Shown one piece after another: positions 23,256-33,834 of a DNA stretch of 64,000 nt. This DNA is from Lytechinus pictus (lineage: Eukaryota > Echinodermata > Echinoidea > Temnopleuroida > Toxopneustidae): assembly GCF_037042905.1 (NCBI RefSeq), contig NC_087246.1:35830001-35894000 (forward strand), in the 5' to 3' direction. Below the pieces are notes generated by a model. It was given only the letters and a program-made list of their open reading frames with translations. It made no database searches and had not been told where the DNA came from. Every line of letters starts with the position of its first letter. The first letter of the stretch is position 1. The position numbers were made by a program, and so were the translations under genes.

Positions 23256-23608
23256 GGGCGATTCCATACTTGTCGTACGGGACATTTTGACGACAATTTC
23301 TAGTTTTCTAGCCGAATGCTTGAGCAATAAAATATTCTCTTTTGTCAATGATAAAGCTATAGTGGGCAGTCATGTGAAAAACTGATAACCAATACACAAA
23401 AAATGATTATAGGTGAGTTATAGGTGAAAATGTTGTGTGTCGTACGGGACGCAGAAATGTCCCGTACGACACGCAACGTTTTAGGCTCTTATTCACCTAT
23501 GGACTTTTTGTTGGTTGTCATTTTTTTTTTCATGTCTACCCAGTAGTACTTTAATATTACCACAAAGCAGGTTGAAAAATGTTTTGAAAATTGCTAAATA
23601 AATCGCCC
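23256..23608. mobile_element. Hairpin-bearing TIR element, 353 bp
   Basis: TATT flanks both ends (23252-23255 and 23609-23612). The termini are GGGCGATT and AATCGCCC. The centre holds a perfect hairpin: GTGTCGTACGGGAC (23437-23450), an eight-base loop, and its complement (23459-23472). The core is repeated near the left end (tcgtacgggaca). The gene C flank shows the empty site. Copies lie at 39569-40229 and 50699-51086. Confidence 0.8.
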
Positions 23609-23612
23609 TATT

Positions 23613-24490
23613 ATAGAGTGAGGGGGTGGCAGTGAGTCAGGTGGGTGTGCGCGATGAATAGCTAAAATAATACAAAAGGAAGAGTGGAAAGCTAATGCAT
23701 GAGTATTCAATATGTGTTTGTTCTATTTGTTTTTTAGTGTGTGTATGTGTGTAAAATGTATTCTTCTCCCCCTTGTTAAAGATAAAGGATTCATCTCATT
23801 GAACCCAAATACAAAAAATTATAATCTTCTTATAATTTGTAAATTTCTAGTTACAAAATGGTACAGGTAACCTTAATTCAGCTGTCATTTTTTAGATTGT
23901 TGTTTAATCCTGCAATTTGGGGTTATGAACAAGAGCTTATCACGAAAGAAGTGACACCATCATGCTAGACAAACTGTGCTCTCTTGCTCCTATTATTCCT
24001 GAACCAGCCAAATGGCAACCCACAAGTGTGATCTTAACAGTAATAGAATAATAGAATAATTAATGGTATCGAAAACTCCTGCAAACAAATAATATTACGT
24101 GTCGAACTGTAGCTTTGAAGGTAAAATGGGGACCACATTCATTCATTAATAGTATTCAATATAACCAGGATCGTACAAAAAATCCATAGCGAGTTTTATA
24201 GGTATACAAGCACGTTTCTTCATTTTTTACCGAATGGACACTTTAAATAGTTCTGCATCAACAATATGGAAATCAAATTTGTTTAGTAAACCGAAATTGC
24301 AAAGTAATGTTAAATACTTTAATGATTGAAAAGCCACATAACGTTTGGCCAATGCCATTTTGTTCTGCGAATTCATCACATCGTTTTCCTAAGATAAAAT
24401 GTTTCAGGTTTGAATGAAGAGAACCATGTATTGGCCATCTTAGTCTCTTTTTCTTTTAGCAGTTTTTCAATCTTTATCTGCATGAACAAA
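23613..24490. other. D-E spacer, no gene seen
   Basis: Unique-looking spacer sequence shared with F-G (about 41020-41810) and H-I (about 51860-52640). It carries no conserved exon. Weak frames do not persist between copies. Confidence 0.55.
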
Positions 24491-24496
24491 TAGTAT

Positions 24497-24605
24497 ATCA
24501 TTTCATTTCATTTATTTCATTTTCAACAAAATATAAATCAAATAAATACAATCATTACAAGTCAACATCATAAAAAAAATATGCCAAAGTCATATGCGAA
24601 GGTAT
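24497..24605 (-). mobile_element. Short LINE 3' tail, minus orientation
   Basis: The sequence catttcatttcatttatttc followed by attttcaacaaaatataaatc looks like the complement of a LINE tail. It is present here and at about 52650-52760 but absent from the matching site in the F-G spacer (about 41820). Confidence 0.5.
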
Positions 24606-24990
24606 TAATAATAATAATAATAAAAAGTTAATTAGCTAATATAGAAAGGGGCGAAAACTAGTGTTAAATCGATGTTAAACCAGATTGTTATGAAATTTTC
24701 GGTGTCATACTTCTTTGATTTTTCTCTCTTTCTTGGAATTAACTTGTTGTAGAGTGGACAAGTACCATGAGCTCACTCAAGACTAGTGGCAACTGCGGAT
24801 TATGAACCAAAAATATACGCTTTTCACACTGCGTTTCCTTAACCCCATACTATCCTTTACCACGGACTATCCTTAACCTCATACTTTCTTTTTATTTTTT
24901 TATTCACACTGTCTTTCTTAACCCCATACTATTTGCCACACAGAGCGTGATTAACGTGCAATATCGACTTCTGTTATTGGCTAATGCTTA

Positions 24991-25706
24991 TGCCTAGTTG
25001 ACACTTTCACGATTTTCGTTTCCCGCATAGTTCACGCACTGATATTGCGTCATGCGTGCCAATGCGTCGACACTTGCGGGAAGGGGCGGGACGATGAGCG
25101 GCAATGCGCAGCAATGCGTGAAGAGCGAAAAAATTTTTTCAACATGTTGAAAATTTTGCCACGCACTTCCCGCATTGCAGCAGTGCGTGAACTGTGCGCA
25201 AACTATGCGCAAACAAGTCGTGCCAATGCGTGCCAGTGCGTGGCGTAAAAACAGTGGGTACCCCACCCCCGGGGTAGTGGCACGCAGTTCGCGACTAGTT
25301 CACGACAGGGTCGCGCATACTTTGCGCATAGGTCAAGCATACTTCACGCATAGTTCGCGAATGACATGCGCAAAATTGTGAGTGCAGACCACGTGATCAA
25401 TGTGAGTCGTTCTAATCAACGAACGTAGAGGGTGTCAACACCAGAACGTTGAATATTTAAATTTGCGCTAGATACGTCACAGAAATAGGGTGTCGAGAAT
25501 ATTTGCTGAAAGCACGTCGGGACAGTGCGTGAACACTGCGTGAACTATGCGCGAACTATGCGCAAACAATGCGCAAACATGTCGTGAACGTGTCGGGACA
25601 TTGCGTGAACTGATATAGCCAAGTCGTGCCATAAAGTGTCCCGCACTGGCACGCATCAATGCGGGGCAATGCGGGCACCATAATGCGTGCAAGTGTCAAC
25701 CGGGCA
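24991..25706. mobile_element. 716-bp TIR element packed with TGCG motifs
   Basis: The ends TGCCTAGTTGACACTTTCACG and the complement of TGCCCGGTTGACACTTGCAC are inverted. The flanks are TTA on the left and TAA on the right. The H-I spacer shows the empty site (53135-53150, ggctaatgcttaggcccac). The interior is unusually CG-rich for the window, with repeated 'gcgtgaac', 'gcgcaaac' and 'cgtgccaatgcg' in both orientations. No transposase is present. Confidence 0.8.
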
Positions 25707-25820
25707 TAAGGCCCACATTTCCTTAGCCTGGTTTCGTTCATAGCACTGCAATTGTGGTGCTAGCACCGCAATAAGCCGGCTAACCCTGCTTTTTGCAGGA
25801 CCAGATAGTACCGTACTATT

Positions 25821-27571
25821 AGGTGAGCGGCCAGAAGCGAAAAAGGGGCTTATTTCTTGACTTTAATCCCCCCGGCTGGATCAAAGCAAAATCATACATC
25901 AAATTAAAGGAAATTTTCTGAATTTTTCGGAATTGGGCATTAAAACTGACGTAATGTGTAGCATCACCATGGAAACCAGCCTTGATTAAGCCACGCCCAT
26001 TTTAAATACTTATTGAATATTTATAGTAAATATTGTTTTTTACACATTAATTTAAATTATCAGGTATTTTTTCTTATTTTTATAGGATAGTTCCACTATA
26101 TATTGTAAGAAGAATTACAGAATAACAACTTAGCATGAATTTTATGAACATTTTCTCAGAAACTGTTGCCTAGCAACATAACTTTCCTTAGCAACCATTT
26201 AGCTCCTTAAGTAAACCACTTATTTTTCCATTTCAAACCTAACTTTTAACTTTTTAACTAGGTTAGATTAAACCTAATAAGTTATACCAATGAAATTCTA
26301 TAAAGTATTATTGAAAAATAATAAAAAGAACTGAAAAACCCCATTTTAACTATTGCGAACCTCAAATAAATTTGCTAAGCTCTACTTAACATTCCCCTTC
26401 ACATCGTACAAATCGCGCCATTATTGTTCATTTTGACTACATTGATACACGTACGTACAAGTCACATACTTTGTACTATTTTGTGGTGAAAAAAGTGGAT
26501 TGAGTTAATAATACTTGATCAATTAACATGCAGTATCTTGTCTTCAATAGAACAACAACAAAATTACCATTTCACATTACCCATGGATACCAATTCATTG
26601 CCTAGCAACGACTATTTTCCATTGCAACGACTATGATAACACTCTCCTCCCTGGACAAATCTGTGTAAAAAATAGTTCATTATGAGCAATAATACTGACA
26701 CAATATCATATAGATGCCTACAACCTCGTTTTCAATATTCATTCAACAAACTGACTATTTTTTAGCTTCCATGGAGACAAATGTGTTGCCTAGTAACAAT
26801 ATTCCCTAGCAACGGCTATGTTACCACTCTTCATCTCAGTCAAATGTGCTGAAGAAGTTGTGCCTTAGAGTAAAAATATTGAGAAAATTAACATATGATA
26901 GTTTGTCAAACAGTATTCAGTAATTTACCATCATCTACTGACATAATTCCATTGCCTAGCAACACTATTTACCTTAGCAACGATGTATTTTCCCCTTAAA
27001 CAATCTTGAGGAAAAATAATCCACTTTTAAGTGTACAGTACCATTTGTAAAAGGATGGTCCAAGCTGTAAATATTTCTATCTAAATAAATAGAGTAAAAT
27101 TCACAAAGCTAAATGCTGAAAATGTCATCAAAATCGGATAACAAATAACAAAGTTATTGAATTTTACTCAATTTATTTAGATAGAAATATCTCCAGCCTG
27201 GACCATCCCTTTAAATAATATGCCTTCATGCATACTGGCAATGGCAAATTAAAGGACACTACTTCATTTCTCTCAATTCTAAAAAAAAAATCATTTATCC
27301 TTGTTTGTATATTGCTTGTCTACAAATTCTTAACAGTCCGATGAGCATGGTATTTAAACTTAATCATATATAAAGAGCAGCTACAAAGAGAAATTTTAAT
27401 GTTGAAGATATAAACAGATTAATATGGTTTGGAGGATTAATAGCTGGGTACATAACATATTTTTAGCTTTTGGCTGCATATTCAGATCAATTTCCTCAAG
27501 TGAATATGGAATGGTTAACAAATGGATGTGTCTTGTCAAATAATACCTAGTCACCCATGCAAGTCCAACTT
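25821..27571. mobile_element. 1.75-kb insertion shared by the D-E and H-I spacers
   Basis: The C-D and F-G spacers run directly from '...agtac-atactatt' into 'taccgtactagc', whereas here 1.75 kb intervenes. The same block, nearly identical, lies at 53254-55010. It is AT-rich and has several GTTGCCTAGCAAC-like motifs (for example 26165-26177 and 26598-26610). I find no coding frame or clear terminal repeats, so the class is unknown. Confidence 0.6.
27051..27210. mobile_element. Nested foldback MITE, about 160 bp
   Basis: Left arm aaggatggtccaagctg, followed by atatttctatctaaataaat, and the right arm is the complement, giving arms of about 55 bp. It ends in ccatcccttt-aaa. It lies inside the 1.75 kb insertion; the sister copy is at about 54490-54650. 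Confidence 0.75.
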
Positions 27572-27689
27572 CCGTACTAGCTCACTTTGCTAAAACCAAG
27601 GTAGGTCCATGCTTATACGTAGTGTGAAACCGAAGTAGGCTAAGTTTAACAACGGGAAATTGATGGGCTATGACCCCCCCCCCCCCCTT

Positions 27690-29317
27690 AGCCCTACCAT
27701 TTTCCCAAGTTTAAGGAAAATGTGTGAAAAGCATAATTATTATAAAGAGGTGAAATCGGTTTAGATGGATTTGCAATAGAAAAGAAATATCAACTCTTGT
27801 AGGTGATCGATCTAAAAACACGATCGTATTTTTTTTGTAAAGAAAATTAAAAAAATGAAATTGCCTATTGAAGAAAAAATGGCAAAATTAATATGACAAA
27901 GTATTTCAAAAGAGAGCAATATCAAAGCAAATAGTAGTTCCTTACTGTTGCTTCATTTGCCACAGGTATTACTGAATGTCATTTGACGTATTTTGGATAA
28001 TATTGAAAAATAATGACGATCCAGAGACCATATAGACCGGATTACATCTTTTATATTTACTTATGTTCTGATTTACACGAAGAATCGTATGTCTGTTCTT
28101 TCTCCCCTCCCTTGTACTTTTTCTAATGCTCTCTCTCTCTCCCCTCTCTTTTTCTCTCTATCTCTTCGTTCCATTTATATCATCTTTTATCTTGCTCTTT
28201 CCACGTATCTCTCTCTTATTCCCGACTGCCTATCTCTATTACTCTCTCTCTCTCACACACACACACACACCCACACACCCTCAAACACAAATAGAACGCA
28301 CCCACCTATCGCATAATCATGCATTAGCTTTTCACTCTTCCTTGTGTATTATTTCAGCTCTTCATCGCGCACATAACTGCCATATAATTATATGCCATTA
28401 TATAGGTTGTCTCTCAAATTATTTATATTTTATCCCTCTCTTTTAAAGGAAACCAAAACCAAGATGAGAAGCAATCTTATTGGAAAGAGTAAAAGAAGAG
28501 GAACAATTTTAATACGTTTCCGTTTTTTGTGGACAATTCTCCATTTGTTTTGTACACATTTTTTTTCAGATTTTCCCTATTATCTTCAAAATTGCATGTT
28601 GCCTCATTCTAAGCATAACATATGTCATGGGAAAATATAATTCACACCACATATTGATCAAGGTCAGCAGGAGCTGAAGTGGAATATGTATAATAAAGGG
28701 GAAAATCTGAAAAAGAGGTACATGATGTACCTCTTTCTTCCCTCTTCTCCCTTTCTCACACATATACACACGCGCCACCCTTATACACATGTGCACACAC
28801 CCACACACACTGTCTTTTTATCTAGGCTCTCTAGCATCTTGACTCTAGCTGGCGAAAGAAATTCCCAGTATCATTTCCTTTCTTTGCACTATTCTCCAAC
28901 AGGATATAAGGAGCATTTTTATATGGAACCCCCTGATAACTCCCCTAGTTCACGTGGAAGGGGTCTCACAATCAACCTTATTTACAAAATAATCTTCTTC
29001 TTTTTTTATTTTTTCTATCAATGAATTATGTTTACTCACGTATTTTTTTCCACTTTTCAACTTCCAATTACCTTTCTCCCACAATCCAAATAATCAAACT
29101 TATGAGAATGACTGAGGCAAATTATTAGATTTTTCAATATTTTGTTAGAATTTTATTTAAATATATATAAGTGAATGGAAGTGACATAAAAAAGAAACAA
29201 GCAGCATCTTAAAATGTTATTTATACAAAAGTCAAATGAAAAAAATATTGTTGTACACATAAGACTCAAGGCAAAGATGGGGTACTGTGTTTCGACCTTT
29301 GACCACCAATGACCTCC
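27690..29317 (-). other. 3' flank of gene E and spacer end
   Basis: It contains CT tracts (about 28125-28170 and 28240-28255), a (CA)n tract (28254-28282), a further CA-rich part at about 28755-28810, and the 'ggaaccccctgataactcccctag' block near 28925. Minus-strand AATAAA lies at 29152-29157. Open frames here are low-complexity artefacts. Confidence 0.6.
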
Positions 29318-31356
29318 TCAGTCTGTTTCACTTGATTCAACGGATGACGATTCGGCAGAGACAGACGAAGAACGTCTGAAACGAGCTGCAAGTAACGAAA
29401 TATAATTACATTCATTATTAACATACGAAGAAACTCGTATGATTAATCGGAATACATATCATGCAAATATTGATATTTACGGATTATTTCTAATTACTTT
29501 GAAATATCATAGATGGTTTTTTTGGAAAATGGAGAGATTATGATAACTTTCGTTTGTTTTATTATGTGGATAATGAAGACCAGAAATTGCATAAAGAGAA
29601 TGAAAACCTAGATTTTCATTACAACTTTCATTGAGTTTAACTATGAAAAACTGAGAAGAGGAACAATCTAATATAAGAAGAGGGATACTTTGCATTACAT
29701 AAATAAATAAATGTTTTGGACGATATCACAAAGTGTCAACAAAAGTATTTAAAAAAATCTTTATATATGGCATTAGGAGATTTGAAGATACTTACCTGTA
29801 GAGGAACAGTCGACAACTTGAAGGCAAATTTTTTCCAAGATTTCACAGGCATCAGCGCTATTCTGCTCTCCTTCCTCTACCAGACACACCATATTATTCT
29901 CAGCTCCATCAAACAATTCCTGTTCAGTAAGAGTAAGAAGTCCTCTTAGGTCTTCTTCACACGTGTCAACCACCTGCCTGTATCTGTCACATAGGGCTTT
30001 GAACTGTGCAGTGCGATCGGTAGTTTGTGCTAAAAATGAAGGAATTTATAAAATCATGATTTTTCGTTGAATTTACCAGTAACACAAATAAATAACCAGT
30101 GGAGATTTAAGCCAAAAAATTGAGGTGGCAAAATATGGCGTATCGGGAATTTTTTTTTATATATATAAAAGTTTCGAGCGAGCGAAGCCATGGAAGCGAG
30201 AGAGCAAAAGTGTCGTCATTTTTATTTTCAAAATCCTATTTTGTGATAGATTTTGACATAATATTAAGAAAATAATATATTTCATCCTTCTCTCTTTCTT
30301 TCCTTTCCTTTTTGTCTTGTTCGTAAAAAATTGAGGGTGCCAAGCGCCCCCAATACCCCCCCCCGTCTGTACGCCACTGTAACAAACCTATGATTTATAT
30401 TGTGCAATAATGATCTGCGTCATCATGATAAATCCAAAATTATTGCACCAAAATGAACAATTTGACAAGTTTTGTTGTGTAATGTGGAAAAAATATTAAC
30501 ATCCCCCAAACATACATGTATCATATATAAAAGCGATTTCAAAATGATCATGATATATACCCAAATGAGAAATATATCTGCAAATTTCGATAAATCCCTC
30601 TTTTTCTCTATTGATTTTTAAATGAAAAATTAAAAAAAATATATACCTTTGACTGCCATCGCAAAAACTGCAACGAGACACAAACAAACGCAGAATGTTT
30701 TTACCTGTAGAAAGGAAAATAAATAAAATATTCAATTCATTTGTATACTCTAACATCATAGCTTTAAATGATAACGTAAATAATCAAAGAATTAATTGAA
30801 ATTTAGGTAAGACTGTCTTTTTGGAAACAACTTTAAGGATCTTTTCGGGTCAATTCCCTTGTTCATTAAAATTAGACTTTATTTCTTTACAAATAGATCT
30901 CGGAAGAAAAATAACACCCCCCCCCCAAAAAAAAAAAAGGAAAGGAATAAATAAATAAAATAAGTAATAAAATAAAACAGGATGAAGAGTGATAATTAAA
31001 TGGAATAAAAAAGATATAACATAAAAAAATAAAAAAATTGTAAAATTGAAGGAATTCAAAGATTATAAACCTAATGATTAAAATAAATGGAATTTAATAG
31101 CATATACCATTGGCGGACAAAACCATAAAGGTATACCCCGAATTGTGAGATCATAAAAAACCTCTGTTTTGGTATAATACAGATATCTATTTCTATTTTA
31201 CTGTCAACATTTTCAGAAAGAATTCAAAATCCATGTCATCAAATTCATTCTTTTTTTCTTATTATATCCAGTTAAAACTAAATCAGGTTTACGCAGTTTA
31301 AACAGTTTCTGCTGGAATAATTGGAAAAATAATATTGTACTTACCGATTGAGCCAT
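29318..31356 (-). CDS. Gene E: secreted six-cysteine peptide precursor, type 1
   Basis: Exons (minus strand): 31345-31356, 30647-30704, 29796-30029 and 29318-29385. The precursor is 123 aa. It has the 24-residue signal peptide (core FCVCLCLVAVFAMAVKA), all six core cysteines, type 1 residues, and the R-F-R-R site with a 17-residue Ser/Glu tail. Distinctive substitutions are Glu34 to Lys, just before the first core cysteine, and Glu94 to Gln. It is head-to-head with gene F, 2.5 kb between start codons. Intron retention after exon 3 would stop within a few codons. The copy is very similar to B across introns as well as exons, so the duplication is recent. Confidence 0.85.
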
Positions 31357-31441
31357 TTCAGGAGTTTTGCTGAGTCAAGAGCTTTGAAAAAAAGGTATTT
31401 CGAATGCTGATGGGTGAGTGATTAATGACTGTATTTTTCCC

Positions 31442-31449
31442 CTTTTATA
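31442..31449 (-). promoter_or_regulatory. TATA box of gene E
   Basis: TATAAAAG on the minus strand, 86-93 nt upstream of the start codon, in the conserved context. Confidence 0.8.
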
Positions 31450-31737
31450 GTATTTCAACATAATCAAAATTTAGGTAGGAAATGTTTGTCTTTCACGATT
31501 GCGAGATTACAATATGATATGATAATTATGACAGTTTAAGATTTGAACAAAAGGACATTTTGCGTAATTTGTTTGTGATAGGTTAAACTGTCATTACGAA
31601 TTTCGCTTCTAATTATATGCATAATGAATATCTATACCAATAAGAGGAAGTTGACAATTTGAAAGGTTAAAATAAAAAGAATAAACAAACAAAACGAGTG
31701 AACGACCAACTAATACGTTTGTATTGAGATCCAAGGA

Positions 31738-31774
<37 letters not shown>

Positions 31775-33735
31775 GGTCTCACCTAAATATGATTGACACG
31801 GTCTCTTAATTATCTTGTTTCATTTAGCTCTGAAAGTAAATGAAACAATCAGAGTCATTTGGCTACCGATCGCTTGTTTTCGTTTGAAAATACAGCGAAT
31901 TAACTGGTGTTCTTCTTCTTCTTCTTCTTCTCTATAAGTACAGGCCACCGTCTGGCGTATTGTCGTACTGTATTGTCGTTCTAGTCTACTATGAATCATT
32001 GTGAAGAAATGGGAATATACAAAGAGGTCTTATGTCGTTCAATTTTTTAAAGAATCAATGATGATTTAACGGATGGTGTGTCAGAGCTACGGTTCAGATG
32101 ACCTTGTTCTTTTATTTCTTATATCAACGTCAATTATTTTACTTTTTATATGTATGTTCCTCCTTATAAAGCACCAGTATGATAAATGAATATCAATGCA
32201 TAGTGTTATGAATAAAAGTCTATTTGATATAAATGATAAAATTATACAGGATTCGAAAAGGGACACATTTTAAGGACTGTTTCTATGAATTCATGAAGAT
32301 CATGGTGTTTCACTAATCAAATTATTCAAGCGCGAAATGTAAGCTGAAATCTTTTGACATTTTTGACATTTTGAAAGAACTATCTTTAAGAATTAATCTT
32401 TATAAAAACAAAGACGAGCACGAAGCGCGAGCTGAATTTTTCTTTTATATTCAGTCCTAAAAAGGGAACATTTTTAAGCACTTAGTAATCATGAAAAAGA
32501 TGCGTATGTCACTGAATAAAACAACGAGTTTGAAGCGCGAGGAGAAACATTTGATATTAATTTCAAAACGGAATGTTTTAAGCGCCATTTAATCCCCTTG
32601 GAAGGGGATCGTGTATCAAATTTAACAGGCAAAGCGTGCCCCGGGAGGAGTGGGGAACACATAGGCCCCAAGCAAATTGTGTCTCATCAAATTCTGAAAA
32701 AAACATATATTTCCTTTTTCCCGACTATAATTCCCTTTCTTTCCCGGTCTTTCTCTCCTTTCCCCCGTTTTTATTTTATTTTACTTTATTCAATTTGTTT
32801 ATGCTTGTCGATTTCTTTTATCTTTTATTTTATTTATTTAATTTTTTTATTTATTTTTTTCTTTTTTTTTTGGGGGGGGGGCACGTGCCACTCGTTACAT
32901 CACTGATGGTACTAGATGTCACTTTTGACTGGATTATTCACAAAATCTAGCTCTAAGGATAGTGCAATGTATAATGCTTTTAGCAGTTTTTGATCTGTCT
33001 TTCATCAATGCAATAACAAAAATAATCCAGTATACCCATTTGTTAACTTTTATGTATTAAAGAAAAAAAATCATATCAATGATCAGCCTATCTAATGGAT
33101 GAAATTTGCAGTAACCAATAAAACTTTTTAAAATACATATTCATATATTTTCGTGGACTATTTGTAAATCTAATTGTAATATTCCTCAATATTAAACACA
33201 CTAAGCATTTGTTGAAAAATATTTGATGGGAAGAATTAGGTTCTATAGATCGACCAACTACTCTAGAAGCCAATGACTGTCGGCTAATGCCAATCATAAT
33301 TGTTTCATTTACTTTAAAAGGTAAATGAAACATGACAATAGACCATGTCAATCAAATTTAAGTGAGAGAGATAGAGGTTGTGGGTGTGTGTGTGTGTGTG
33401 TGTGAGACACAGAGAGAGAGAGAGAGTAAGAGACAGAGACAGAGGGGAGAGAGAGTGAGTCCTTGGTTCTAAACACAAATGCATTAGTTGGTCGTTCACT
33501 CGTTGTATTAGTTTATTTTCAATTTTTGATCTTTGAAACTGCCAACCTCATTTAAATAATATAAATTAATTATGCATATAATTAGAAAACAAAATACATG
33601 ATGACAGTTTTACCTTTCACAAACAAATTACGTAAATGTCCCTTTGTTCTCTAACTGTCATATCATGTCATATTCCAATCTCGCAATCTTGAAAGCCAAA
33701 CATTTCCAACCTAAGTTTTGATTATTTTCAAATAC
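31450..33735. promoter_or_regulatory. Divergent promoter region between E and F
   Basis: It has the same organisation as the B/C spacer: conserved upstream blocks on both sides, a CT tract at 31743-31772 and a GT/GA tract at about 33363-33440. A (TTC)n-headed insert of about 70 bp (about 31909-31982) is shared with the I/J spacer (about 61075-61135). A poly-T/poly-G run lies near 32840-32881. No gene is seen. Confidence 0.6.
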
Positions 33736-33743
33736 TATAAAAG
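33736..33743 (+). promoter_or_regulatory. TATA box of gene F
   Basis: TATAAAAG 99 nt upstream of the gene F start codon. Confidence 0.8.
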
Positions 33744-33834
33744 GGAGAAAATATCTTCATTAATCACTCATTCAACAGCATTCGAAATAACTCTTTATTT
33801 TCTCAAAACGTTCAGCTCAGCAAAACTCCTGAAA

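Noticed and set aside
24994-25741. Several 60-90 residue frames on both strands
   Set aside because: They lie in the inverted CG-rich motif carpet of the 716-bp element and mirror each other.
28089-28446. Overlapping frames of 75-106 residues (also 55505-55897)
   Set aside because: CT/CA microsatellite translations; length changes with the tract between sister copies.
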